Assembly: GCF_016342265.1 (NCBI RefSeq)
Contig: NZ_JAEIOS010000009.1
Coordinates: 310,001-374,000 of the forward strand
Source: Corynebacterium meridianum
Lineage (GTDB): Bacteria > Actinomycetota > Actinomycetes > Mycobacteriales > Mycobacteriaceae
Direction of reading: 5' to 3'
DNA: 64,000 nt
Shown: positions 47,672-57,212 of the stretch, one piece after another
Layout: each line of letters opens with the position of its first letter
How positions within the stretch are numbered: the first letter of the stretch is position 1
Notes under the pieces: model-generated
Database searches by the model: none
Seen by the model: the letters and a program-made list of their open reading frames with translations, nothing else
What the model was told of the DNA's origin: nothing
Translations under genes and position numbers: made by a program

Positions 47672-47836
47672 ATGTGCCGAGCAGTCACCTGCCGCAAATG
47701 CGGAAAAACCACCTGGGCCGGATGCGGCCAACACGTCGACCAGGTCATGCGCAATGTCCCGGAATCGGAGCGGTGTCCGGGGCACGCCGATGAACCCGCG
47801 ACCGGATTCCTCTCCCGGTTGTTCGGACGCCACTGA
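47672..47836 (+). CDS. 54-residue Cys-rich protein in the CstR operon
   Basis: This small gene begins MCRAVTCRKCGKTTWAGCGQ and ends GFLSRLFGRH, with GGAGG five bases before the ATG. Five cysteines (C2, C7, C10, C18 and C35) and a His fit a zinc or thiol site. Homologous short proteins with C..VTC..CGK.TW.GCG are widespread in bacteria, function unknown. It is likely co-transcribed with cstR, 57 bases upstream, suggesting a role in sulfur or redox stress. Confidence 0.75.
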   Translation: MCRAVTCRKCGKTTWAGCGQHVDQVMRNVPESERCPGHADEPATGFLSRLFGRH

Positions 47837-47943
47837 CGTCCGCCCCCCGGGAGCGTCCCGCGTCACTACACTCGGCGGTGTTCGGACCACCACGAGACCC
47901 AGCCGCCCGGCTCCCGGGACGGTGACGGAAGGATGATTGCGCA

Positions 47944-48741
47944 ATGACCGAGAACACCACGAACTCCGGGCGATCCGCCGTCCGCCTCGACGTGAAGCTC
48001 ACCGGGGAGACAGCGGACGCCATCCCCGTGGTCCTCATCGGATCCCTCGGCTCCGACCGTTCGATGTGGGAGGAGCAGATCGGACCACTGTCGGAGAAGT
48101 GGCCGTTGATTGCCGTCGATCTGCGCGGCCACGGCGCCTCCCCGGTGCCGGACGGACCCTACTCGATGCCGGCTCTCGCGGCGGACGTGCTCGCGACCCT
48201 CGACGACCTGAGAGTCCGGCGCGCCCACGTCGTGGGCCTCTCCCTCGGCGGCGCGATCGCCCAGCAGATCGCGCTCGACGCACCCGAGCGGGTGACCAGC
48301 CTGACCCTGGTGTCGACCGCGGCGAAGTTCGGCGAGGAGCAGACGTGGCGGGACAAGGCCGCCACCGTGCGTTCGGAGGGAACGAAGGCCCTGGCGGACA
48401 CCGTCGCGCACAACTGGTTCACCCCGACGTTCGGTGAGGCCGGGGCGTTCGCGGAGTACGAGGCCATGGTGTCGGCCTGCCCGGACGAGGGCTATGCGGC
48501 GTGCTGCGAGGCACTCGCCGAGTTCGATTCCCGCCCCCGGCTGGGTGAGATCAGCGCCCCGACGCTGGTGATCTCCGCCGCCGACGACCCCTCCACTCCG
48601 CCGGACGTGGTGCGCGTCCTCGCCGACGGGATCCCCGGTGCCCGTCTCGAGTCCGTGAGCCCGGCCGCCCACCTCGTCAACGTGGAGCAGGCGGCCGTGG
48701 TCAACCAGCTGCTCGCCGACCACTTCACCGCCGCGGTCTGA
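47944..48741 (+). CDS. Alpha/beta hydrolase, 3-oxoadipate enol-lactonase-like
   Basis: The 265-residue hydrolase has an oxyanion region LIGSLGSDRSMWEEQI, LRGHGAS, the nucleophile elbow VVGLSLGGAIAQ (Ser near 101), an acid in ISAADDPSTPP and a base in PAAHLVNVEQ. This is the PcaD/RsbQ-like branch of alpha/beta hydrolases. No other protocatechuate-pathway genes are near, so the substrate is uncertain. A terminator follows. Confidence 0.8.
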   Translation: MTENTTNSGRSAVRLDVKLTGETADAIPVVLIGSLGSDRSMWEEQIGPLSEKWPLIAVDLRGHGASPVPDGPYSMPALAADVLATLDDLRVRRAHVVGLSLGGAIAQQIALDAPERVTSLTLVSTAAKFGEEQTWRDKAATVRSEGTKALADTVAHNWFTPTFGEAGAFAEYEAMVSACPDEGYAACCEALAEFDSRPRLGEISAPTLVISAADDPSTPPDVVRVLADGIPGARLESVSPAAHLVNVEQAAVVNQLLADHFTAAV

Positions 48742-48769
48742 TCCCGGCCGACCAAGAACCGGACGCGAA

Positions 48770-48811
48770 ACCGCCCGCCCACCGGGTGCAAACGGTGGGC
48801 GGGCGGTTTTT
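48770..48811. terminator. Bidirectional terminator between the hydrolase and glyA
   Basis: The 15-base stem ACCGCCCGCCCACCG/CGGTGGGCGGGCGGT is followed by TTTT on the plus strand. Confidence 0.9.
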
Positions 48812-48857
48812 CCGTGTCACGGGTCGGATCGGTCATCCGGCCCGGATGCGGGAGGGA

Positions 48858-50168
48858 TCAGAGCATCTTCCACTCTTCGAGGCCCTCGTACAGCGGGTAG
48901 GACTCGGCGAGCTTCGCGGTGCGGGCACGCAGCGCGTCGACGTCGGCGTTCTTTCCGTTCGCCAGGGCGGTGCCGATGATGTCGGCGACCTCGGTGAACG
49001 CGGCGTCATCGAAGCCACGGGTGGCCAGCGCCGGGGTGCCGATGCGCAGGCCGGAGGTGACCATCGGCGGGCGCGGGTCGAAGGGCACGGCGTTGCGGTT
49101 GACGGTGATGCCGACCTGGTGCAGCAGGTCCTCGGCCTCCTGGCCGTTGAGCTCACTGTTGCGGAGATCCGCGAGCACGAGATGGACGTCGGTGCCGCCG
49201 GTGAGGACGTCGACGCCGGCGGCGGCGCAGTCGGAGCCGGCGAGGCGCTCAGCGAGGATGCGGGCACCGTCGAGGGTGCGCTGCTGGCGGGCTGCGAACT
49301 CCTCGGAGCCGGCGATCTTCATGGCGACGGCCTTCGCGGCGACGACGTGCATGAGCGGTCCGCCCTGCTGTCCGGGGAATACGGAGGAGTTGAGCTTCTT
49401 GGCCCACTCCTGCTTCGCCAGGATCATGCCGGAACGGGGACCACCGAGGGTCTTGTGGACGGTGGTGGAGACGACGTCGGCGTGCGGGACCGGGGAGGGG
49501 TGCACGCCACCGGCGACGAGACCCGCGAAGTGGGCCATGTCGACCCAGAGCTTCGCGCCGACCTCATCGGCGATGGACCGGAACGCGGCGAAGTCCTGGT
49601 GTCGCGGGTAGGCGGACCAGCCGGCGATGAGGACCTGCGGCTTCTCCTTGATGGCCTGCTCGCGGACGCGGTCCATGTCGAGGCGGAACGTGTCCTCCTC
49701 GACGCCGTAGGCGGCGACCTCGTAGAGCTTGCCGGAGAAGTTGAGCTTCATGCCGTGGGTGAGGTGGCCACCGTGTGCCAGTGAGAGGCCCATGATCTTG
49801 TCGCCGGGATTGGCCAGTGCCATGAGGACCGCGGCGTTCGCCTGCGCTCCGGAGTGCGGCTGGACGTTCGCGAACTCTGCACCGAAGACCTCCTTGGCCC
49901 GGTCGCGGGCGAGTTCCTCGACGACGTCGACGTGCTCACAGCCGCCGTAGTACCGGCGCCCGGGGTAGCCTTCCGCATACTTGTTCGTCAGGACGGAGCC
50001 CTGTGCCTGCAGGACACCGCGCGGGACGAAGTTCTCGGATGCGATCATCTCGAGGGTGTCCCGCTGACGTGCGAGTTCGTCGCGGAGAACCTGCTCGACG
50101 GCGGGGTCGAGTTCGGCCAGCGGCAGCCATCGTGAGTCGGTGTTCGGGGTGGAGCTGGATTCGGTCAT
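48858..50168 (-). CDS. glyA: Serine hydroxymethyltransferase
   Basis: The 436-residue PLP enzyme converts serine and tetrahydrofolate to glycine and methylene-THF. The start ATG at 50168 gives MTESSSTPN. Motifs are [46 protein letters not shown] and the PLP lysine in [16 protein letters not shown]. It is complete. A divergent coaA gene follows, as in mycobacteria (Rv1093/Rv1092c). Confidence 0.95.
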   Translation of the reverse strand: MTESSSTPNTDSRWLPLAELDPAVEQVLRDELARQRDTLEMIASENFVPRGVLQAQGSVLTNKYAEGYPGRRYYGGCEHVDVVEELARDRAKEVFGAEFANVQPHSGAQANAAVLMALANPGDKIMGLSLAHGGHLTHGMKLNFSGKLYEVAAYGVEEDTFRLDMDRVREQAIKEKPQVLIAGWSAYPRHQDFAAFRSIADEVGAKLWVDMAHFAGLVAGGVHPSPVPHADVVSTTVHKTLGGPRSGMILAKQEWAKKLNSSVFPGQQGGPLMHVVAAKAVAMKIAGSEEFAARQQRTLDGARILAERLAGSDCAAAGVDVLTGGTDVHLVLADLRNSELNGQEAEDLLHQVGITVNRNAVPFDPRPPMVTSGLRIGTPALATRGFDDAAFTEVADIIGTALANGKNADVDALRARTAKLAESYPLYEGLEEWKML

Positions 50169-50343
50169 GTGTGCCCGGTTTCCCTTCGTGTCAGCACCTC
50201 CCGGGACAAGACCACGCCCCGGGATATTCAAATGCCCCGTAAGTCTATCCCCCGAGGACGTGATTGTGGGTCGGGAGGTCCGTCCACGGGCGCACCCGGC
50301 CCCTGTGTCCGGGGGGCGGGGCCGTGTTGTGCACAATGGACCC

Positions 50344-51270
50344 ATGGCACGCCCACGGGAGATCAGCCCGTACCTGGACTTCGACCGGACCGAGTGGCGG
50401 CATCTGCGTAAGTCGATGCCGCAGGTCCTGACGGCGGACGAGGTGGTCCAGCTACGCGGTATCGGTGAGAACATCGACCTCGACGAGGTCGCCGACGTCT
50501 ACCTGCCGTTGTCCCGTCTCATTCATCTCCGGGTGAAGGCGCGGAAGAAACTGATCAGCACCACCTCAACCTTCGTCGACAAGCCGGTTGAGCACGTACC
50601 TTTCATCATCGGTGTCGCGGGTTCCGTCGCGGTGGGCAAATCGACGACGGCACGCCTGCTGCAGGTGCTGCTCCAGCGGTGGGAGTCCCATCCGCGGGTC
50701 GATCTGGTGACGACGGACGGTTTCCTCTACCCCACCGCCGAGCTGAAGCGCCGTGGGCTCACATCCCGGAAGGGCTTCCCGGAGAGCTACGATCAGCGGG
50801 CACTGATGCGCTTCGTCACCGACGTGAAGTCGGGCAGCCCGGTGTGCCGGGCCCCGGTGTACTCGCACGAACTCTACGACCGGGTTCCCGACGAGGTGAT
50901 CGAGGTCCGTCAACCGGACATCCTCATCCTGGAGGGACTGAACGTCCTGCAGACGGGGCCGACCCTCATGGTCAGCGATCTGTTCGACTTCTCCGTCTAC
51001 GTCGACGCACACAGCGATGACATCGAGGAATGGTTCATCCACCGGTTCATGGCGCTGCGCGCGACGTCCTTCAGCAAGCCTGGTTCGCATTTCGCGCACT
51101 TCGCCGATCTCGACGACGAGGAGTCGCGCCGGGTGGCCCGGGAAATCTGGCAGTCGGTGAATCTGCCGAATCTGGTGGAGAACATCCTCCCCACGCGGGT
51201 CCGCGCCTCACTGGTACTGGTGAAGGGCCGTGACCATCTCGTGCAGCGGGTCCGGATGCGCAAGATCTAG
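50344..51270 (+). CDS. coaA: Type I pantothenate kinase
   Basis: The 308-residue enzyme phosphorylates pantothenate, the committed step of CoA synthesis. It begins [18 protein letters not shown]. The P-loop is [20 protein letters not shown] (about 100). Further conserved blocks are [35 protein letters not shown] and ILEGLNVLQ. It is divergent from glyA. Confidence 0.95.
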   Translation: MARPREISPYLDFDRTEWRHLRKSMPQVLTADEVVQLRGIGENIDLDEVADVYLPLSRLIHLRVKARKKLISTTSTFVDKPVEHVPFIIGVAGSVAVGKSTTARLLQVLLQRWESHPRVDLVTTDGFLYPTAELKRRGLTSRKGFPESYDQRALMRFVTDVKSGSPVCRAPVYSHELYDRVPDEVIEVRQPDILILEGLNVLQTGPTLMVSDLFDFSVYVDAHSDDIEEWFIHRFMALRATSFSKPGSHFAHFADLDDEESRRVAREIWQSVNLPNLVENILPTRVRASLVLVKGRDHLVQRVRMRKI

Positions 51271-51303
51271 GTCCCCACGGAGCGGGGCAACCTCCGGGAA
51301 CGT

Positions 51304-51840
51304 TCAGGCCCGGTTGCGGTGCACCCACTGTTCCACGGGCCCGAGCTCAGCGTCATCGACACGGTCGATGTCACGCCCGTACTGACGGACGATCTCCTCC
51401 TCGTTCTCGTTGCGGTTGGACTTGCGGCGGAGCATCTGGTTCAACGACCACAGTGCCCCCCTGTGAATCCTGTTGAGCTGCGAGTGCATGAGCCTGCCCG
51501 GCAGGTAGAAACGGGTGACGTTCCCCGCGTTGTCGCCGAGTGCCTTGGCGGCCACATCCTGTTCGCGGACCCAGGAGCTCACGCTCATGCCGACGACAGC
51601 CAGTGCGGTCGGGCGGCCGCCGAGGTCATTGCCCCGCAGCCATTTGGCCCCGCTGATCTGATTGGCGTAGTTCGGGGAGAACACCACGACTGGCCCGGTT
51701 CCCGGGAGCTCACCGACGGAGGAGGGGGCGTCACCGAGGGCGATCGGGGTCACCCCGAGGCGTTCCGCGAAACTTCGGGCGTAGTGCTCGGTGGAGCCGT
51801 AGGTGGAATCGAAGATGACGGTCAACTCGGGCGTGCTCAT
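51304..51840 (-). CDS. Flavodoxin-like protein
   Basis: The 178-residue protein begins ELTVIFDSTYGSTEHYARSF, the FMN phosphate-binding STYGSTE loop of flavodoxins (HemG/protoporphyrinogen-oxidase-like flavodoxin domain). VVVFSPNYANQISGAKWL and ALAVVGMSVSSW follow as core strands. The basic C-terminus (RRKSNRNENEEE) is unusual. It lies 24 bases after the uppS-like gene and is probably co-transcribed. The electron partner is unknown. Confidence 0.7.
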   Translation of the reverse strand: MSTPELTVIFDSTYGSTEHYARSFAERLGVTPIALGDAPSSVGELPGTGPVVVFSPNYANQISGAKWLRGNDLGGRPTALAVVGMSVSSWVREQDVAAKALGDNAGNVTRFYLPGRLMHSQLNRIHRGALWSLNQMLRRKSNRNENEEEIVRQYGRDIDRVDDAELGPVEQWVHRNRA

Positions 51841-51864
51841 CGTTGGGTCCTCACAGAAAGCGGG

Positions 51865-52635
51865 TCATTTTCCGAAGCGTCTGCTCCGGAAGGCGTAGGA
51901 GCGGAGCGCCCGGAGGAAATCGATCCTACGGAACGCCGGCCAGTAGGTGTCGGTGAACCAGATCTCGGAGTAGGCGGCCTGCCACAGCAGGAATCCGGAG
52001 AGGCGCTGTTCGCCCGATGTCCGGATGACCAGATCGGGGTCGGGTTGCCCCGAGGTGTAGAGGTGGCGGGAGATCGAATCGACGCCGATCTCGCCGACGA
52101 TCTGCTCCGGGGACAGTCCCTCGCCGGCTTTCTCCGCGACGAGATCCCGGACGGCGTCGACGATCTCCTGGCGGCCGCCGTAGCCGACCGCGACATTGAC
52201 GGTCACCCCGGTGTGTTCCCCGGTTTTCCGGGTGGCGGCACGTAGCCGTTCGGCGAAGTCTTCCGGGAGCAGGTCGAGATGCCCGACGAGACGGACCCGG
52301 CAGTTGGTCTCCGGATCGGCGAGCTCGTCGACGACGTCGCCGATGATGTCGAACAGCAGCTGCAACTCATTTTCCGCGCGCCCGAGGTTCTCGGTCGACA
52401 GCAGGTAGACCGTGACGAGTTCGACGCCGGTCTCGTCGCACCAGCGGACCATCTCACCGATCTTCCGCGCACCGACGCGGTGCCCGTGGCTGACATCGGC
52501 GAAGCCCGCCTCGCGGGCCCAGCGCCGGTTCCCGTCGCACATGACCGCAACATGCTTCGGTCGCCGGCGTCCACGGATCTCGCGGCGCAGCCGGTTCTCA
52601 TAGACCGGGTAGAGCAGTTGCGGGAGGAGTTTCAC
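51865..52635 (-). CDS. uppS: Z-type isoprenyl diphosphate synthase (UppS family)
   Basis: From the GTG at 52635 the product has 256 residues; a longer frame begins at 52674. The cis-prenyltransferase motifs are present: HVAVMCDGNRRWAREAG (region I, catalytic Asp), GHRVGARKIGEMVRWC, VYLLSTENLGRAENE (region III), NVAVGYGGRQEIVDAV and DLVIRTSGEQRLSGFLLWQA (region V). The position next to mca matches Rv1086, the Z-farnesyl diphosphate synthase that supplies decaprenyl phosphate synthesis. The product chain length is inferred from that context. Confidence 0.85.
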   Translation of the reverse strand: MKLLPQLLYPVYENRLRREIRGRRRPKHVAVMCDGNRRWAREAGFADVSHGHRVGARKIGEMVRWCDETGVELVTVYLLSTENLGRAENELQLLFDIIGDVVDELADPETNCRVRLVGHLDLLPEDFAERLRAATRKTGEHTGVTVNVAVGYGGRQEIVDAVRDLVAEKAGEGLSPEQIVGEIGVDSISRHLYTSGQPDPDLVIRTSGEQRLSGFLLWQAAYSEIWFTDTYWPAFRRIDFLRALRSYAFRSRRFGK

Positions 52636-52729
52636 GGTACCGATTCTAGTCGCGGGCGTCCCGGGGAGGGGCACGGGGTGGAGGATGCGGGGACTTCCAC
52701 AGCGAACTCCACGATTCCGGGGTGGATCC

Positions 52730-53011
52730 TCAGAACCAGAGTCGTTTCGGCGTCTTCAGTCCCTCATCAGCCATCGCCTTGTCGATGGCCTCCTGATCGA
52801 AGGGGTCGATACCGTGCGCCTCGGCGAACTCCCTCCGCCGGGCCATGCTGCGGACGCGCCGACTGAGCGCCCAGCCGATGTAGAGCACGATCGCCCCGAG
52901 GAGCACGAGCACGAACAACCCCACCGGGGAGGCCTTGCCGAACTCCGGGCCGAGCGGGCCGGACCTCTCCGCCTGCGCGAGAATGACACCGGCGACGCCC
53001 TGGATGTCCAT
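52730..53011 (-). CDS. Small membrane protein downstream of mca
   Basis: The 93-residue protein has an extracytoplasmic N-terminus, one helix (GLFVLVLLGAIVLYIGWAL) and a cytoplasmic basic tail ending PKRLWF. It follows mca without a gap, in the same arrangement as Rv1083 after Rv1082 in mycobacteria. The function is unknown; a link to mycothiol metabolism is suggested only by position. Confidence 0.75.
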   Translation of the reverse strand: MDIQGVAGVILAQAERSGPLGPEFGKASPVGLFVLVLLGAIVLYIGWALSRRVRSMARRREFAEAHGIDPFDQEAIDKAMADEGLKTPKRLWF

Positions 53012-53887
53012 CTAGTTCTCCTCTGTCCCGATACCCGCAAACAGGTCCGTCTCCGGCAGGGTGGTCTGCACCCTGGTCCGCGCGAGCTCGAATTCTTCCG
53101 TTGGCCACAGCTTACGCTGCACCTCAACCGGGGTCGCGAAGAACATACCCGCCGGGTCGATCTGCGTGGCGTGCGCCCGGAGGGCGTCGTCCCGGCGGTC
53201 GAAGTAGTCGGCACACGGCACCTGGGTGGTCACCCGGGCCATGATGTCCGCGCGGTCGCTGTTCCAGCGCTCTAGCATCGGACCGAACGGACTGGGCCGC
53301 CCCGCGGCGACGAGTTCGTCGTGGAACAGCTTCATCCGCTGCCGGATGAACCCGTGGGTGTAGTACAGCTTCAGCGGGGTGTGCGGCTCCCCCAGCTCCG
53401 AGTGGTAGCCCGGGTCCCCGGCCGCGTCCCAGGCGACCATCGACACCTCGTGGACCTTCAGGTGATCGGGGTGCGGGTAGCCACCGTTCTCGTCGTAGGT
53501 GACGATGACCTGCGGGCGGAAGTCCCGGATGACCCGGACGAGGTCCCGCACCACGCGGTCGGTGTCCGCGAGCGCGAAACACCCGTCGGGAAGCGGCGGT
53601 AGCGGATCCCCCTCGGGCAGTCCGGAATCGACGTACCCGAGCCAGACGTGACGGCACCCGAGGGCACTGGCCGCCGCAGCCATCTCGTCCTTCCGGATCT
53701 GGTCCATGTTATCCAGGACACCGGGGCGATTCATCGCCGGGTTGAGGATCGAGCCGCGTTCACCGCCGGTGCAGGTGACGACCATGGTCTCGGCGCCCTC
53801 GGCGGAGTAGCGCGCGAGCGTTGCGGCACCTTTGCTCGCTTCGTCATCCGGGTGCGCGTGGATGGCCAGTAGGCGGTGCTGACTCAC
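53012..53887 (-). CDS. mca: Mycothiol S-conjugate amidase
   Basis: The 291-residue zinc hydrolase cleaves mycothiol conjugates for detoxification; it is specific to mycothiol-producing actinobacteria. Zinc ligands are in LAIHAHPDDEASKG and GGYPHPDHLKVH. CTGGERGSILNPAMNRPG and WLGYVDSGLPEGDP also match Mca rather than MshB. Start GTG at 53887. It overlaps no neighbour; the small membrane gene follows directly. Confidence 0.92.
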   Translation of the reverse strand: MSQHRLLAIHAHPDDEASKGAATLARYSAEGAETMVVTCTGGERGSILNPAMNRPGVLDNMDQIRKDEMAAAASALGCRHVWLGYVDSGLPEGDPLPPLPDGCFALADTDRVVRDLVRVIRDFRPQVIVTYDENGGYPHPDHLKVHEVSMVAWDAAGDPGYHSELGEPHTPLKLYYTHGFIRQRMKLFHDELVAAGRPSPFGPMLERWNSDRADIMARVTTQVPCADYFDRRDDALRAHATQIDPAGMFFATPVEVQRKLWPTEEFELARTRVQTTLPETDLFAGIGTEEN

Positions 53888-54103
53888 AGTCTTGTCGTCC
53901 TTCTTTCGCGGCTGGTTGCGGTGCGCGGCCAGGCTCCTGCCCGACGGCGGCGTTGTCCCGGAACCATCCTAGACAACCCCCGGACCGCACCGCACCGCCG
54001 CCCCGACGCACGTCTATCATGGAATCCGTGCACCCCGACGGGCTGCACCGGAGCCGGTCACGACCGGCGCCGGACACACGGACAGATAAGGAAGGCCGCC
54101 ACC

Positions 54104-54562
54104 GTGGAGAAGCCGTCCCCCCGCCAAAAACTCCCGTCCGACCGCTACGCGGTGACCGCCGACGGCAGCCGCGGCAATCTGTCCGGCCGGATCATCGCGG
54201 TCGGCTCGGTACTCTTTCTCATCGCCGCCATCGTGGTCACCGTCCAGTACTTCCAGAAGACGGCTGCCGCGACCGTAAGCGCGACCACCTCGGGTTTCGA
54301 ACGCGCCGAGGACGACTCGACCCTTCGGATGTTCGTGGACGTCACCCGGAAGAACACCGACACCGAGAGCTACTGCATCGTCCAGGCGCTGGACTACGAC
54401 AAGATCGAGGTCGGACGCCGCGAGTTCCTCATTCCCCCGGGCGGAGATTCCACGGAGCGCTACACCGTGGAGATCCCCACACGCGGTCTCCCGGTCGCGG
54501 GGAAGGTGTACGGCTGCCACGAGAAGGTACCCGCCTATCTCACGGAGGCCGAGCCCCGCTGA
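54104..54562 (+). CDS. DUF4307 membrane protein
   Basis: The 152-residue protein starts at a GTG preceded by AAGGAAGG. It shows RYAVTADGSRG, one membrane helix (IIAVGSVLFLIAAIVVTV) and a beta-rich extracytoplasmic domain with two cysteines (SYCIVQALDYDK, YGCHEKVP) that could form a disulfide. It is located between mca and greA like Rv1081c. The function is unknown. Confidence 0.8.
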   Translation: MEKPSPRQKLPSDRYAVTADGSRGNLSGRIIAVGSVLFLIAAIVVTVQYFQKTAAATVSATTSGFERAEDDSTLRMFVDVTRKNTDTESYCIVQALDYDKIEVGRREFLIPPGGDSTERYTVEIPTRGLPVAGKVYGCHEKVPAYLTEAEPR

Positions 54563-54883
54563 ACCGGGTTCCCGGGGCGTCCCGTGTGTTAGAATCCATC
54601 GCGAAACAGCCCTGACGACACACGTGTGTCCGGCGTTGTTCCCCGAACAGTGGCTCCCGTTTCACCGGGTGGTCACTGTAGGCACCACAGTCACGCCCCG
54701 TGGACCGCACCCGGACGCTTCCGCGTCCTACGTCGTGCGGGCACCCGGGGCACTGTCAGCTGTCCGGGAACATCCCGTGCCGATGACACAGGTACCGATG
54801 ACTCCATCGGCGCAGGGCGATCGGACGGTGTGCACCCGCCATCATCCGATCACGACGACGAAGACTGGGAAGGCACCGACACC
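54563..54883 (+). other. greA upstream region
   Basis: The 321 bases between the DUF4307 gene and greA contain an in-frame extension of greA without family similarity. A promoter is expected. GTGTTAGAAT at 54587-54596 resembles an extended -10. GGAAGG precedes the greA ATG. No structured leader was recognised. Confidence 0.4.
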
Positions 54884-55411
54884 ATGGCTGACATTCAGAA
54901 GCAGTACATCACCCCGGAAACCAAGAAGAAGCTCGAGGCGGAGCTCAACGAGCTCATCGCCCACCGGCCAGTGGTCGCTGCGGAGATCAACGAGCGCCGC
55001 GAGGAGGGTGACCTCAAGGAGAACGCCGGCTACGACGCCGCCCGCGAGATGCAGGTCGAGGAAGAGGCCCGCATCCAGCAGATCTCCCAGATCCTGGCCA
55101 ACTCCACCACCGAGCGCGCGGCCGTCGAGGAGGGCGTCGCACACGTCGGTTCCGTCGTGCACGTCTACTACGACGGCGACGAGTCCCAGAAGGAGACCTT
55201 CCTGATCGGCACCCGCGCGGCCGCGAGCGACAACAAGGATCTGGAGACCTACTCCGAGCAGGCTCCCCTGGGCAAGGCGGTCCTCGGCGCCCGCGAGGGC
55301 GAGACCCGCGAGTACACCGCCCCGAACGGTCGCGTCATCAGCGTCACCGTCGTCTCCGCCGAGCCGTACAACTCCGAGAAGTACGCGACCCTGCGTTCCC
55401 AGAGCCAGTAG
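54884..55411 (+). CDS. greA: Transcription elongation factor GreA
   Basis: The 175-residue protein rescues backtracked RNA polymerase by stimulating transcript cleavage. The coiled-coil domain carries the acidic tip [20 protein letters not shown], followed by [19 protein letters not shown]. The C-terminal FKBP-like domain has [20 protein letters not shown] and [17 protein letters not shown]. The ATG at 54884 fits the family length. Confidence 0.95.
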
Positions 55412-55445
55412 AACCAGCCCCCACAAGAAAGGCCCGGAAACGATC

Positions 55446-55985
55446 ATGACCACCCGCACCCGCACCCTGGCGGCCGTCGCCGCCGCCACCCTGGCCCTCG
55501 CAGCGTGTTCGCCGCCCAACCAGGTTCCGACCGAGGAGCGCGTCGTCACCGCGACGGAGCTGTCCTCGCCCGCCAGCATCGAGATGGACGAGACCTCGGC
55601 CATGCCCACCACCAGCGCGCAGCACGGTGAGTCCGCGTCGCACGGCTCCACCACCACCGCCACCACGACGAGCAGCGCCGCGGATCCCGAGACGCTTCCC
55701 GGCGTGATCAACTGCGTCAGCGCCCCCTCCCAGCGCCCTACCACACTGAACCTCGCGTGCTCCGGCAACGACGACCGTCTCGTCGACATCGTCTGGCTCA
55801 CGTGGACCGAGGAACAGGCCACCGGCACCGCGACCCGTATCACGAACACGTGTGAACCGACCTGCGTCGACGGCACGGAAGAGACGACCCCCGACGTCGA
55901 GGTCGTCCTGAGCCTGCCGCGCAACACCCCACAGGGCCCGTCCTTCACCCAGATCACCGTCGACGGGGAGACGATCGCCCTCTAG
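55446..55985 (+). CDS. Secreted lipoprotein of unknown function
   Basis: The 179-residue protein has a lipoprotein signal [13 protein letters not shown] with the lipobox cysteine near 21. A Ser/Thr-rich linker ([14 protein letters not shown]) leads to a domain with four cysteines ([22 protein letters not shown]) that may form two disulfides. It lies 34 bases after greA. No family was recognised. Confidence 0.65.
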
Positions 55986-56010
55986 GGCGGAGCCTCCCCC
56001 CTCCGACCCA

Positions 56011-56054
56011 ACCCGGCAACCGGTTCCAGATTTCACCGGTCGCCGGGTTTCTCT
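56011..56054 (+). terminator. Terminator after the greA-lipoprotein unit
   Basis: ACCCGGC-AACCGGT pairs with ACCGGT-CGCCGGG, followed by TTTCTCTTTT. Confidence 0.8.
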
Positions 56055-56137
56055 TTTCCGCCCACCGGTGGCCCGCCGGAGCATGGACCACACGGAGATG
56101 ACCCGCAGAGTCCCTTCCGCTCCCCCACACACGAAAG

Positions 56138-56178
56138 AAACCCGGTAGCCTCCCGCTGTCGCGGGGGCTACCGGGTTT
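56138..56178. terminator. Terminator for the BI-1-like gene
   Basis: The perfect 13-base stem AAACCCGGTAGCC/GGCTACCGGGTTT has a GC-rich inner stem; on the minus strand it is followed by CTTTCGTGT. Confidence 0.8.
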
Positions 56179-56213
56179 CCCGGTCTGCCTGCTTGTCCGG
56201 GTGAGATACCCGG

Positions 56214-57044
56214 TCAGCGGTTGTTGAAGTAGCTCAGCAGACGCAGGATCTCGGTGTAGAGCCAGACCAGGGTTACCGCGAGGCCGAGGGCGACGCCCCA
56301 GGCCATGTTCGCGGGGGCACCGGCACGGACGAGCTTGTCCGCGGAGTCGAAGTCGACGAGGAAACTCATGGCGGCGAGGACGATGCACACCAGAGAGAAG
56401 ATGATCGCGATCGGACCACCGTCACGCAGGACGTTGAAGGAGGTGAACATCGACATCAGCATGTTGCCGACGATGAGGATGAGGACACCGACCATGCAGC
56501 CGACCAGAATGCGCGTGAACTTCGGGGTGACCTTCACGGCACCGGACTTGTAGACGTACAGCATGCCGAGGAACACACCCACGGTGCCGAGCACCGCCTG
56601 GCCGATCATCGCCCCGGCGTTGGCGCCGCCGACGAGGACACCGGAGAACATCAGGGAGATCCCGCCGACGAACAGGCCCTCGAAGGCCGCGTAGGTCAGG
56701 GCGATCGGGGCGGAGCCGTACTTTCTGCCGAACGAGAAGATCAGGACGGTGACGAGGCCACCGATCGCGCCGACAATGGTGAGCAGCATGGCGAGGCCCG
56801 GATTGATCATCGTTCCGATGAGAAAGTTGACCACCGCGACCGCGACGATGATACCCAGCATGATGCCGGTCTTCGTGACGATGTCGTCCACCGTGATCGG
56901 GCGCTGGGCATCGGGGGAGCCACCCTGCTGGGCGAGGTACGGGTCCTGGTAACCGGCCTGCGGGTAGCCCGTCTGGTAGGGGTTCGGCTGGGGCTGATTC
57001 CGATTGCCCGTCAGTGAACTGAGAACAGGGTTGCTACTACGCAC
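56214..57044 (-). CDS. Bax inhibitor-1/YccA family membrane protein
   Basis: From the GTG at 57044 (RSSNPVLSSLTG) the product has 276 residues. The N-terminal 60 residues are Pro/Gln/Gly/Tyr-rich. Seven hydrophobic helices follow, starting GIMLGIIVAVAVVNFLIG and including LTYAAFEGLFVGGISLMF, the conserved AFEGLFVG block. The end has SFLVDFDSADKLVRAGAPANMAWGVALGLAVTLVWLYTEILRLL, typical of this actinobacterial BI-1 branch. Channel or calcium-leak activity is known for relatives; the role here is open. Confidence 0.85.
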   Translation of the reverse strand: MRSSNPVLSSLTGNRNQPQPNPYQTGYPQAGYQDPYLAQQGGSPDAQRPITVDDIVTKTGIMLGIIVAVAVVNFLIGTMINPGLAMLLTIVGAIGGLVTVLIFSFGRKYGSAPIALTYAAFEGLFVGGISLMFSGVLVGGANAGAMIGQAVLGTVGVFLGMLYVYKSGAVKVTPKFTRILVGCMVGVLILIVGNMLMSMFTSFNVLRDGGPIAIIFSLVCIVLAAMSFLVDFDSADKLVRAGAPANMAWGVALGLAVTLVWLYTEILRLLSYFNNR

Positions 57045-57212
57045 GTCGTCCCTGGTCCTTTCTGTTGTCCTGGATTTGTCGTGAAGACGTTTACATTCCG
57101 TATAACGCTTCCTCCGACGTGAAAGTTCCCGGATGCGCACAACAAACAGATAAAGCCGGGGAACCGACCGACGGGCCGACCCCGGCTTCACTGTGAATCG
57201 CGAACCGCTGCC

